DNA from: Halorientalis regularis
GTDB lineage: Archaea > Halobacteriota > Halobacteria > Halobacteriales > Haloarculaceae
NCBI RefSeq assembly: GCF_023698535.1
Contig: NZ_JALJCL010000023.1
Span: 1-37,442 of the forward strand
Reading direction: 5' to 3'
Length of the DNA: 37,442 nucleotides
Part shown: positions 9,108-16,958 of the stretch, piece by piece
Layout of the letters: every line of letters begins with the position of its first letter
Position numbering within the stretch: position 1 is the first letter of the stretch
The notes under the pieces: generated by a model
The model's input: the letters and a program-made list of their open reading frames with translations, nothing else
The model's database searches: none
Told to the model about the DNA's origin: nothing
Program-made: the position numbers and the translations under genes

Positions 9108-9490
9108 GCACCTCCCGCCTCCGGCGTCCAAGTCCCGATACTCTCGACCTCGCACGATTCCGTTCGTCGGTTACACCATCGCATACACGTTCTCGGTGAG
9201 TGAAGGAGAAACATCTTCAGGTGTACAGGGGGCCACCGCGACCGCCGCTGCCGGTCGGAGTTCGAGCGGTCCGTGTGTCTCGGTCCCGATATAAAGATAC
9301 TGCCGGAACGCTGCGAACGTGACTCGACGGGACCCCGAGAAGCAGTACCGACGTGCGTCTGCGCGTGTTCCAACGCGGCGTGCCGAGACACACTGGTGCC
9401 ATCGATACGCGGACTCACACGCCCGTTCGGTACTGCACACGCGGTGGTGGCTGTCGATACAAAAGCGGGTGGCCGCCGTGGATGGTTCGC
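9108..9490. other. Intergenic, no recognisable gene
   Basis: No coding frame here has credible content. A forward-strand TATA-like CGATATAAAG occurs near 9287-9296, but no convincing gene begins downstream of it. It may be fortuitous or start a non-coding transcript antisense to 9491-9787. Confidence 0.4.
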
Positions 9491-9787
9491 TCAGTCGTCG
9501 GTCTGGCCGCTCATCATACTGCCGGCTGGAACACTCGTGGCACCGCTCAGATAGCCGAGTGCGGCGCCCCAACCGGCGCCGAACCCAGCACCGACCGGAC
9601 CCAACGCCGCCCCCAGTTCTGCACCCTGTTTGGCACCTTCTCTGGCCTGTTCCAGTGCCTCCTCGGAGTCCATACCCATCCTCATCATCTCGTCTATGTC
9701 CATGCCCATCGCCATCATTTCCTCTACGTCCATGCCCATCGTCATCATCTCCTCCATATCCATATCGGACTGGCTGTATGCAGTCAT
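9491..9787 (-). CDS. Met-rich repeat plus glycine-zipper protein (copy D)
   Basis: A 98-residue protein with an odd two-part build. Residues 9-48 are four tandem 10-residue units of form M-D-x-E/D-E-M-M-x-M-G, the last diverged to MDSEEALEQA. Residues about 45-82 form a glycine zipper (GAKQGAELGAALG ... GAALGYLSGAT) like that of the protein at 1011-1301. A GGAG sequence lies close upstream of ATG 9787, which supports this start. Fourteen methionines in 98 residues is far above normal. Met clusters can bind Cu(I) or give a flexible nonpolar helix face; either is only a guess. No signal peptide or catalytic motif is visible. The repeat is also visible in the DNA at 9674-9763. Not a family I recognise. 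Confidence 0.72.
   Translation of the reverse strand: MTAYSQSDMDMEEMMTMGMDVEEMMAMGMDIDEMMRMGMDSEEALEQAREGAKQGAELGAALGPVGAGFGAGWGAALGYLSGATSVPAGSMMSGQTDD
9674..9763 (-). repeat. 30-bp in-frame tandem repeat
   Basis: Three full copies of a 30-bp unit encode M-D-x-E/D-E-M-M-x-M-G inside the gene at 9491-9787, followed by one diverged copy. The unit is an exact multiple of three, so copy number can change without breaking the frame. Confidence 0.85.
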
Positions 9788-9981
9788 ACTCTCCGGATGA
9801 ACGTCGGTATTGGAGGTACTAATTCACCCGTATGTCTCGCTCGCGAGACGGGGTGTCACGGGTCGTTCGCGTTGCCCTCTGGACACCGGCTACCGACGCG
9901 TTCTGCTGGGGGTCCTCGATTACAGAAGTACAGGCGGTGAGCAGCGAGGCCCGTGCGAGCGGCGCTGTTGTGGCCCGGTGG

Positions 9982-10887
9982 TCACTCCACGAACCGCTCG
10001 TCGGTGAACGCGTCGGCGTCGACGGGCCCTTCGGAGAGGTCGAGTTCCTCACAGAACGTCACGAGGTCCCGATACATCTCGATGTCCTGTGTGAGCTCTG
10101 GGGTAAAGAACTCGCGCGTCGCTGCCGCGGTCTCGTCCATCAACTCCGGACTCTCCTCTCGGACCCCGGGATACTGCTCGAAGAACAGCTCTACTGCCGC
10201 CTCGCCGTCCTCAACGGTATCTTCCACACCACGCTGCGTGGCGTCGATGAACCGCTGCACCTCGTCGGGGTCGGTCTCGACTTTCCTGTCCGGGGCAGTG
10301 AGCACGAGCTGGTTGAAGTCGGGGACGCCGTAGTCGGCGAGTTCCCAGAGGTCGGCCTCGAAGCCGCGGTGGCGGCTCTCGACGATCTCGAAGTTGTAGA
10401 ACGCCAGGAAGGCGACGTCGGCGTCGCCATCGACCAGGGCGTCGGTGTGGTAGAACCCCCGGTCGACCGGTTCGATATCCGCCGCCGTCAGGTCGCCGCC
10501 GGCCTGCCGGGCCATGTACGCGACCATCTTTCGTCCGCCGGGACCGGGCGCCCCGGGATAGTTGAGCCTGACGCCGGGTTCGAGGTCGGCTGGCGACTCC
10601 CACCCCCGGTCGGCCGGGTATTGGATTCCACCCCTGGTGTGTAGAAAGGTCGCGATACTCGTGACCGGGACGCCCTCCGAGCGCTCGGGCACCAGGTGGA
10701 TCGGTTCGGTAATCGCGTAGTCGAGTTCGCCCTCCGCCAGCATCTCCAGTGTATCGTAGTGTTCCGGCGGCTCCCAGATGTCGAGTTCCAGGTCCTCATC
10801 CTCGTAGTAGCCACGCTCGTCCGCTACGACGAACGGGATGTGGTCCGGGTTCAGGAACCACTCCAGACCAAGCGTCACCGTGTCCAT
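9982..10887 (-). CDS. NMT1/THI5-like substrate-binding protein, orphan
   Basis: The 301-residue protein has the periplasmic-binding fold of the NMT1/THI5/ThiY/SsuA group. It opens TVTLGLEWFLNPDHIPF, followed by VADERGYYEDEDLELDI, then LAEGELDYAITEPIHL and later the ligand-pocket stretch FYHTDALVDGDADVAFLAFYN. Relatives bind thiamine pyrimidine precursors or sulfonates, or, as THI5, make the pyrimidine precursor themselves. There is no signal peptide, Tat motif or lipobox, and no ABC permease or ATPase beside it, so it is probably cytoplasmic. The Cys-rich motif of yeast THI5 is absent. I start at ATG 10887, not the upstream 10905, because a strong TATA box at 10909-10918 places transcription start near 10887. 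Thiamine link unproven. Confidence 0.82.
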   Translation of the reverse strand: MDTVTLGLEWFLNPDHIPFVVADERGYYEDEDLELDIWEPPEHYDTLEMLAEGELDYAITEPIHLVPERSEGVPVTSIATFLHTRGGIQYPADRGWESPADLEPGVRLNYPGAPGPGGRKMVAYMARQAGGDLTAADIEPVDRGFYHTDALVDGDADVAFLAFYNFEIVESRHRGFEADLWELADYGVPDFNQLVLTAPDRKVETDPDEVQRFIDATQRGVEDTVEDGEAAVELFFEQYPGVREESPELMDETAAATREFFTPELTQDIEMYRDLVTFCEELDLSEGPVDADAFTDERFVE

Positions 10888-10908
10888 GTGAGAGAACTGT
10901 ACCACCCA

Positions 10909-10918
10909 CGTATATATC
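10909..10918 (-). promoter_or_regulatory. TATA box of the NMT1/THI5-like gene
   Basis: The reverse strand reads GATATATACG here, 22-31 bases before ATG 10887. It is one of the clearest TATA boxes in the window and implies a leaderless transcript. Confidence 0.7.
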
Positions 10919-11117
10919 TTGATAATACCGCCATAACGCGGGCGGCCACCCGGTTCTAACGTCTGTCCCCGTGCCGAGTCTCGGCGGGAGGGCGCGGGGC
11001 TCCGCTCACTCGACTAGCGGGCGACGAGACGGCATTCGGTGAGTCAATAGAGCCGATAAACGGGACCGGAATCGAAACCGGGGTTGCTGATTCGGGCGGC
11101 CAGCGTCAGGACTCGTC

Positions 11118-11474
11118 TCACCGGGACGAGTCCGGGACGTGGCCCGCGTCCGCCGGTGTATCGATGTAGAAGTCGGGGTCGGCCCGAATTCCGGTGCGGG
11201 AGAACTGGTCACGGATGTGTGTCTTGGCGGCGGCGATTGCCCGCTCGCGCCGCTCGAAACCGCGCACCGTGGGCCTCTCGAAAGCAACCCGTATCGTCCC
11301 CTGGTCGGTCTCGAGTTTCTGTCCGCCGGACTCGACCCGGTAGAACGAGTCACAGACCCACGCGTACGGCGCCTCAACCGTCGGTGCACCGTCGTACGAC
11401 GGTGGTGTCTCGTCCGGTTCGTACAACGTCCCCGTCGTTCCGGTGCCACCGGCCAGTCCACAGACAAGCAACAT
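11118..11474 (-). CDS. Small conserved-looking haloarchaeal protein, function unknown
   Basis: A 118-residue protein beginning MLLVCGLAGGTGTTGTLY, with a middle that reads like a normal globular fold (APYAWVCDSFYRVESGG, then TIRVAFERPTVRGFERR and AIAAAKTHIRDQF) and an acidic tail. It resembles small uncharacterised haloarchaeal proteins I have seen, but I cannot give a family number. The reading frame stays open upstream to 11774, yet that part is the antisense shadow of the rhodanese gene. A TATA-like ATATAC at 11491-11496 on the reverse strand sits only 17-22 bases before ATG 11474, a little short for a leaderless start, so the exact start is uncertain. It lies downstream of the rhodanese gene in the same direction, 166 bases apart. 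Confidence 0.6.
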   Translation of the reverse strand: MLLVCGLAGGTGTTGTLYEPDETPPSYDGAPTVEAPYAWVCDSFYRVESGGQKLETDQGTIRVAFERPTVRGFERRERAIAAAKTHIRDQFSRTGIRADPDFYIDTPADAGHVPDSSR

Positions 11475-11640
11475 GAGTTGTTTGTTTTCGATATACCCGC
11501 TCGACGGATTTGTCGTTGTCGTCTCGCCCTCGGCACCGAGCAGTGGGGGCAGAGAGACCTGGCAGTTACCGGGTCGCGTCAGACCGTGACGGGAGCCGGA
11601 ACGGCACCAACCCGGCCATCGCGAGCGACCTCGAGGGACA

Positions 11641-12507
11641 TCACTCGTCGCCCTCAACGGGACGGTCTGGGTCGGCCGTCCACTCGCTGAGCGAGCCGTC
11701 GTACACCGCCGCGTCGGTGACGCCGGCTTGGTACAGCGCCAGTGCCTGGCTGCTGGCGGCGATACCACCACCACAGTAGGTTATGACCGCTTCCGCCTCC
11801 GTGGCCCCGACGTCGGCGAACCGTCCTCGCAGTGTCTCTTCAGACTGGTAGGTTCCGTCGTCGGTGATGACTGCATCCTCCCCGACGGCAGGCACGTTCT
11901 CACTGTTGGGAATCCGTTGGGCGGCGTGGTCGGACGGCTGGAGCGCGTTGATGAGACACGCGTCGTCGTCGTCGAGCCGTGCCGCGACGTCGTCTTTATC
12001 GGCCACCAGTTCGGGGCGGTAGTCGGCGGTGAACGTGGCCGGTTCCGGCTCCGTGACCGTCGTGGAGACGGGTCGGTCCCCGGCGGTCCACCGCGCCCAC
12101 CCGCCGTCGAGCACACCGACACGGTCGTGGCCGAAGACGCGGAACAGCCACCACAGACGGGCTGCCCACTCGTTGTTGTTCCCCGCGTCGACGGTGTCGT
12201 AAAGGACGAGCCGGGAGTCGTTGCTCACGCCCAGGTCGCCGACGGCCGCCGCGAAGTCCGCCGGCGTCGGCAACTGGAACGGGTAGTCCGGGTCGTCCGT
12301 CTCCGAGAGGTCCTCGGTTAGGTCGGCGAACGCGCTCCCAGGGACGTGGGCGTCGGCCCAGTCGTCGTACCCTGGCTCTAACTGGTACTCGCCGCTCCCG
12401 TCGGTGCTCAGATGGACGGTACAGTCCAGTACCTGGACATCCGGAGCGTCGAGTCGGTTCTCCAACCACGTCGGGTCGACGAGCGTCGGTACTGTATCGT
12501 CAGACAC
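11641..12507 (-). CDS. Tandem-domain rhodanese (thiosulfate or 3-mercaptopyruvate sulfurtransferase)
   Basis: The 288-residue length and two rhodanese domains (about 8-135 and 150-285) are standard for this family. Domain 1 carries LEPGYDDWADAHVPGSAF and lacks an active cysteine. Domain 2 carries the catalytic loop CGGGIAA, whose Cys forms the persulfide that carries sulfur from thiosulfate or mercaptopyruvate to an acceptor. Loop CGGGIAA does not settle the donor; a basic CRxGxR/T loop would favour thiosulfate and CGSGVTA mercaptopyruvate. The start is GTG 12507, with a TATA-like TATTATTCG about 26-34 bases upstream on the reverse strand. No signal peptide, so cytoplasmic. Not in an obvious operon; the small gene at 11118-11474 follows it. 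Confidence 0.95.
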   Translation of the reverse strand: MSDDTVPTLVDPTWLENRLDAPDVQVLDCTVHLSTDGSGEYQLEPGYDDWADAHVPGSAFADLTEDLSETDDPDYPFQLPTPADFAAAVGDLGVSNDSRLVLYDTVDAGNNNEWAARLWWLFRVFGHDRVGVLDGGWARWTAGDRPVSTTVTEPEPATFTADYRPELVADKDDVAARLDDDDACLINALQPSDHAAQRIPNSENVPAVGEDAVITDDGTYQSEETLRGRFADVGATEAEAVITYCGGGIAASSQALALYQAGVTDAAVYDGSLSEWTADPDRPVEGDE

Positions 12508-12717
12508 ACGACTGCATTAGCGCCAGATACGAATAATACGCACGCTCGGCCCACATCGTCGGGCCGACTGTGGTGAGCACCACACGGCTACCTCGGGGTC
12601 GCGATACACGCCTGCCGGTGTCAGATCGACAGTCGCGTTCGGTGCTCGCCCGACTGCCTCGGCCGGATTGTGGACTGGCGAGACACATATTGACCTGGGA
12701 AACTAACGGTCGCGTAG

Positions 12718-13011
12718 ATGGGCAACAGCATCACGGTAGCGATCACCGCCCACGCAGCCAAGCGGATGGACCAGTTCGGCGTCCGGAACGTCGCTCGGTT
12801 CCGGCGGTTCATCCGCGATGCCGACGGGGATTACTTCGACCGGAAACACGGCTCGAAACTCGTCGTCGTCGATGACCGCGGACACGCCGTGGCTGTCGCG
12901 GACGATGCCGGGGTCCGGACGGTCATCACTATCCTCCCACCCCCGGAGACGACGTGGTCGAACCGCGCCAGTGGACACCCGGACCGCTACGAGCCCCTCG
13001 ACCCGGACTGA
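12718..13011 (+). CDS. DUF4258-like small protein, possible orphan toxin-type fold
   Basis: A 97-residue protein. It opens ITAHAAKRMDQFGV, continues with a short helical region (VARFRRFIRDADGD), and ends in a strand-rich part with KLVVVDDRGHAVAV and VRTVITILPP. The order H-x3-RM, helix, then strands finishing in V-I-T-I/V-x-P is that of DUF4258, a fold related to RelE/BrnT-type toxins. There is no antitoxin-sized gene on either side, so a toxin role is doubtful. ATG 12718 is chosen because a TATA-like ACACATATTG lies at 12682-12691. Divergent from the rhodanese gene. Family call by motif only. Confidence 0.65.
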   Translation: MGNSITVAITAHAAKRMDQFGVRNVARFRRFIRDADGDYFDRKHGSKLVVVDDRGHAVAVADDAGVRTVITILPPPETTWSNRASGHPDRYEPLDPD

Positions 13012-13338
13012 GACCCACAGACAGTCCACTCGCTGACCACCCGACCTCGGCACCGACCCCGCTGACCGCCGCCGACCGGGGACTCCTGCCCGCGTTCGCG
13101 CAACCGATTGGCTGTCGAACGGCAGACTACCGTCCGTCGGCACACGGACGCGGTACACCACCTCAGTTCGGTGTGGACCGGGAACACTGGGAGACACCGC
13201 TCGGCAGTCTCCGCTGCCGAGAGGCTTCGCCGGGCGTACGTTCGTCACAGGGACGGCATTCGGGCGGCCGCTCGTGATACTGCCGAGACGCTGTGGCTTC
13301 GCCCACGGCTCCCGTGCGGTCCCCCCAGAGCCCCTGAC
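13012..13338. other. Intergenic, no recognisable gene
   Basis: This lies between the 3' ends of two convergent genes (DUF4258-like and Ste24). Several frames are open across it but they are Arg/Pro/Ser rich and carry no motif. Confidence 0.5.
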
Positions 13339-14637
13339 TCAGTCGCCCGTACTCGGGTCACTGCCGGGTGGACGGTCGCTTTGACCGTCAGCCGACCGGT
13401 CCGCAAGGTCCCGCACGCGGCGGATGCGTTCGGGAATGGGTGGATGGTCGTAGTGGAACGTCTCGTACCACGGGTGTGGGAAGGGCACCGAGAGGTTGTC
13501 CGCGGCCAGCGTCGAGAGCGCGCGGGCCATCGCCGCCCCGTCGGTCACCTCGACGGCGTAAGCGTCCGCATCGCGTTCGTACTGCAGTGACACGTAGTTC
13601 TCGAGTGGGCTCGTCAGGCGGTTGAGTGGCGCCAGCACGAGGGCTCCGAGAAACAGGCCCACGTACGGAGTCTGTGGCGCTGCGACCGGGAGGTACACCA
13701 CACCGGAGGCGACGAGTGCTCCCAGCGCGACGAAGACGACAGCCAGCCGCAGTGCCGCGAACCCGACGAACTTCCAGATGTGCCCCTCGCGCCAGTGGGC
13801 CAGTTCGTGTGCGAGGACGCTCTGTATCGCCGCCGTGTCCATACCGTCGACGAGCGTATCGTAGAGGACGACCCGCTTTGCCGGCCCGAACCCGACGAAG
13901 TAGGCGTTCGAGTGGCCGGTCCGCGTGCTCGCGTTCATCTCGTACACCTGTTCCGTCCGGTAGCCTGCCGCGTCGAACACCTCGTCGACGGCCGTCTTGA
14001 GGTCGCCGTCGCCAAGCGGTTCGAAGTCGTAGAACAGCGGATCGATGACCCGCGGTTTCAGGACCGTGAACGCGATGATGGTCCCGACGGCCAGCGCCCA
14101 GGCGGCCGCCGGCCACACCGGCACCGTCGTGACGAACCACACGACAGCGACACCGAGTGGGACTACCAGGGCCGTCGACACTACCGTCTGGAGGAGCCAG
14201 TCACGCAGCCACAGTCCGAGGCTCCGTTCGTTGAACCCGTACACCTCCTCGACGACGAACGTCTTCACGAGATCGAACGGCACACCGACGAGCCGGGCCA
14301 CCAGCACCACCCCGCCGACGAACACCGCCGTCTCGAGGAGCGCGCTGTCGAGCCCCGTCAACGTAGCCGCCACCTCGCCGAACACCCCAGAGAACAGCAC
14401 CAACAGAAGGACACCGAGAGTGACCCACGACTGGAGCGTCCCGACACCAGTCGACACCCGCTCGTAGGCCAGCGCCCGCTCGGGGTCGTCGATTCCCAGT
14501 TCCTCGACCACCCACTCTCGCTCTGCTTCGACGGTCCGTTCCTGGTGTCGCAGATTCAGCACCGACAGCAGCGTAAAGAACGCCTCCGTTCCCGCGAGGA
14601 GAGCCACGAACAGTACTCCGGCGACGAGTGAGAGCAT
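13339..14637 (-). CDS. Ste24-type M48 membrane metalloprotease
   Basis: A 432-residue integral membrane protein. Several hydrophobic segments fill the first 200 residues, starting MLSLVAGVLFVALLAGTEAF. The zinc site is VLAHELAHW with HELAH at 277-281, and a third ligand Glu is expected in the later QYERDADAYAVE segment. The layout (long membrane half, VYGFNE motif near 132-137, HExxH, two more helices, then the Glu motif) is that of CaaX prenyl protease 1/Ste24 rather than HtpX, which is shorter. The role in archaea is likely membrane-protein quality control. ATG 14637 is chosen over 14793 because the first 52 codons of the longer frame are non-hydrophobic and unlike the family. The final residues are hydrophilic and Asp/Ser-rich. 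Confidence 0.93.
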   Translation of the reverse strand: MLSLVAGVLFVALLAGTEAFFTLLSVLNLRHQERTVEAEREWVVEELGIDDPERALAYERVSTGVGTLQSWVTLGVLLLVLFSGVFGEVAATLTGLDSALLETAVFVGGVVLVARLVGVPFDLVKTFVVEEVYGFNERSLGLWLRDWLLQTVVSTALVVPLGVAVVWFVTTVPVWPAAAWALAVGTIIAFTVLKPRVIDPLFYDFEPLGDGDLKTAVDEVFDAAGYRTEQVYEMNASTRTGHSNAYFVGFGPAKRVVLYDTLVDGMDTAAIQSVLAHELAHWREGHIWKFVGFAALRLAVVFVALGALVASGVVYLPVAAPQTPYVGLFLGALVLAPLNRLTSPLENYVSLQYERDADAYAVEVTDGAAMARALSTLAADNLSVPFPHPWYETFHYDHPPIPERIRRVRDLADRSADGQSDRPPGSDPSTGD

Positions 14638-14799
14638 ACCGCTACTACAGGCCTCGAAGGGCAAAAGCCACCGCTTCGAGGCGAGCACAGTCGCGGCACG
14701 GCGTCGACCGAACCCGGGAGCGTGGGGCGCTGACTCCCGGAACCGGCCACCGCAATCCGCTCGCGCCCCGTCGACGGTTTCTATACCGAACACGCACCT

Positions 14800-15185
14800 A
14801 ACACCGATATGAGCAATTCCAAAACCCCGGCCGTGACGGACGACCCGGCCGTACGCGAGCGCGTTGCCGAGGTGCTCCAGCGGACGGCGGCCAGTTTGCG
14901 CTCGGTCTTCCCGGGTTCGTTCAGGGACTCAAAAAAGCACACCGGGTCCTCGTCGCGGCGGACAGCGAACTCGCCGACCGTGCCCATCTCGACCGGTGTC
15001 GGTGGAGCGTCCGGATCGACGATTCCGACCGCTCGGCCGGGAGTTACCTTCCCGATGGTCCCTTCTCGAACCGCACCGAGAGCAGTACAGGTACCTGCAA
15101 CTGAATCGACCTCGGTCCGGCCGTACGCCTCCTGTAGTGGCGCGTCAAACTCCGTTGCCACCCATTGTTTGAGCTCCTGACTCAC
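14800..15185 (-). pseudogene. Fragment of AMP-forming acyl-CoA synthetase
   Basis: The reverse strand from about 15176 encodes a central piece of an acyl-CoA synthetase. It has WVATEFDAPLQEAYGRTEVDS, containing the A5-type YGxTE motif that contacts the adenylate, then GTIGKVTPGRAV and MGTVGEFAVRRDEDPVCFF. The piece ends near 14889 with EPGKTERKLA, after which similarity continues only weakly in another frame (GNALAYGRVV). The N-terminal two thirds with the P-loop-like Thr/Ser/Gly motif and the C-terminal catalytic Lys domain are absent. The fragment sits between the divergent Ste24 gene and the small acidic ORF. I call it a remnant; there is no sign that it is translated as a useful product. 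Confidence 0.75.
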
Positions 15186-15471
15186 GTCGCACCGTCCACA
15201 CTGTGTGGAGGCTGCCACGAGCAGGCACAGTCCACTCTCGACGCTTCTCGATGCCTCTCACGGAGACGTTCAGGCTCGCGCCACGGGCAGTGTGGGCTCC
15301 CGTGATGGAGGCGCTTGTCGACACTGTCGGTCGTGAGGACGACGCTCGGCCTCCGTGCTGCCGTGAGCCGTCGGTGTTCGGCGTTCCGGTCGCGATGCCG
15401 CCATCGTCGATTTTCGTCTGTAACGACGGCGCAGGGATTAAGAGTCCGCAGCCGCTATGTGTTAGTGTATC

Positions 15472-15630
15472 ATGTGCCATGGATTCGACGCATACGACCG
15501 GTCTAGCGAAGCCGACGAGGAACTCGAGGAGCCTGAGGAAACGGCCGATAAGCCCTCGTTCGCGGCGGACGAACCGGCCGAGGACGTGAACATCCTCACT
15601 GACGGCGGCGACGAGGAAGACGCCGAGTAA
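15472..15630 (+). CDS. Very small acidic protein (52 residues)
   Basis: A short frame that starts MCHGFDAYDRSSEADEEL and ends in AEDVNILTDGGDEEDAE. About two fifths of its residues are Asp or Glu. A TATA-like GATTAAGA at 15436-15443 lies 29-36 bases before ATG 15472, and the codon use fits the GC-rich neighbours. The 143 bases to the next gene (M42 peptidase, same strand) contain another AT-rich patch, so the two may be separate transcripts. Small acidic proteins of this kind are common in haloarchaea and usually unannotated. Function unknown. Confidence 0.55.
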   Translation: MCHGFDAYDRSSEADEELEEPEETADKPSFAADEPAEDVNILTDGGDEEDAE

Positions 15631-15772
15631 CTCGGTCCGCCGACGGTTCGCTAAGTCCCGTACTTTTTATAGTAACACAGCGTTCGAGCGACTGCAGCGG
15701 CCTACAGCCGGTCCGACGCGTCCGCAGACCGGAAACCGTCACCCTCAACAGCCCGCTGACCTGTAATCGTGT

Positions 15773-16834
15773 ATGGACGAGCAACGGCGGGCGTTTCTGG
15801 ACGACCTGCTCGACACGGCGACACCATCGGGGTTCGAGACCGCCGGGCAACAGCGCTGGACCGAATACGTGTCGACGTTCGCCGACGAGGTTCGGACCGA
15901 CGACTACGGGAACGCCGTCGCGGTCTTGGAGGGCGACGCTGACGGACCTGCGGTCGCTCTCGCTGGCCACGGCGACGAGATCGGGTTCATGATACGGGAC
16001 ATCACCGACAGCGGTATGCTCAGCCTGACTCGCATCGGCGGGTCGGACCGCACCGTCTCGAAGGGCCAGCACGTCCAGATCCACACCGACGACGGCCCGG
16101 TTCCGGGCGTCATCGGCCAGACCGCCATTCACCTCCGGGACAGCGGCGAGGAGTCGGTCGACGATATCAGTGAACAGTCCATCGACGTCGGCGCCTCGGA
16201 CGCCGAAGAGGCCGAAGAGTTGGTCGAGCGGGGTGACCCGGTGACGTTCCAGCAGACGGTTACCGAGCTGTCGAACGGTCGGGTCGCCGCCCGGGGCATG
16301 GACAACCGAATTGGTATCTTCGCGGCCGCGGAGGGACTGCGCCGTGCCGCCGAGCGCGACCCGGACGCGACCGTGTACGCGGTGTCGACCGTTCAGGAGG
16401 AACTGGGGCTGCAGGGCGCGAAGATGGTCGGGTTCGACCTCGCGCCCGATGCCGTCATCGCCACAGACGTCACGCACGCGACCGACTCGCCGACAGCCCC
16501 GGCCAGCAGCGCCAGCGGCGTCGCACTCGGCGAGGGTCCGGTCGTCGCACGCGGGAGCGCCAACCACCCGGCGGTCGTCACGGCAGTCCGCGAGGCGGCC
16601 GCGGACGCCGATATCGACGTACAGCTGGCCGCCTCGGGCAGTCGGACCGGGACCGACGCCGACGCCTTCTACACTTCCCGCGGGGGAATCCCGTCGCTAA
16701 ACCTGGGCGTTCCGAACCGCTACATGCACACGCCCGTCGAAGTCGTCGAACTCGAGGACCTCGATGCGACTGCCGACCTGCTCGCAGCCTTCGCCACCGA
16801 GGCCGGCGGTCGGTCGTTCAGCACCGACCTCTGA
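15773..16834 (+). CDS. M42-family metallo-aminopeptidase
   Basis: The 353-residue protein has the M42 (glutamyl aminopeptidase/endoglucanase-like, TET) layout. The two-metal site is visible: His66 in AGHGDEIG, bridging Asp177 in ARGMDNRIG, the catalytic Glu pair 209-210 in VQEELG, Asp232 in ATDVTH, and His319 in RYMHTPVE. An inserted PDZ-like domain (about 75-165) interrupts the catalytic domain as usual; it includes TVSKGQHVQI. The enzyme should form large cytoplasmic TET-type dodecamers that trim peptides from the proteasome, releasing N-terminal residues. No signal peptide. The start at ATG 15773 matches the family's usual N-terminus (LLDTATPSGFE at about 12-22). No operon partners. Confidence 0.95.
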   Translation: MDEQRRAFLDDLLDTATPSGFETAGQQRWTEYVSTFADEVRTDDYGNAVAVLEGDADGPAVALAGHGDEIGFMIRDITDSGMLSLTRIGGSDRTVSKGQHVQIHTDDGPVPGVIGQTAIHLRDSGEESVDDISEQSIDVGASDAEEAEELVERGDPVTFQQTVTELSNGRVAARGMDNRIGIFAAAEGLRRAAERDPDATVYAVSTVQEELGLQGAKMVGFDLAPDAVIATDVTHATDSPTAPASSASGVALGEGPVVARGSANHPAVVTAVREAAADADIDVQLAASGSRTGTDADAFYTSRGGIPSLNLGVPNRYMHTPVEVVELEDLDATADLLAAFATEAGGRSFSTDL

Positions 16835-16958
16835 CCACCGGGAACAGGGTGGCGACGGACAGCTACAGGGCCACCGGACCGCCGTCACCCGACCAGCGGA
16901 CCGACTCCGTCGACGTCCCGTGCAGCGGTCGTTGTACTGTGGCTGGCGACTCGGTCCG

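Noticed and set aside
15596-16567. A 323-codon reverse open frame opposite the M42 peptidase gene
   Set aside because: It is the antisense shadow of a gene with a full metal site; it has no family resemblance of its own.
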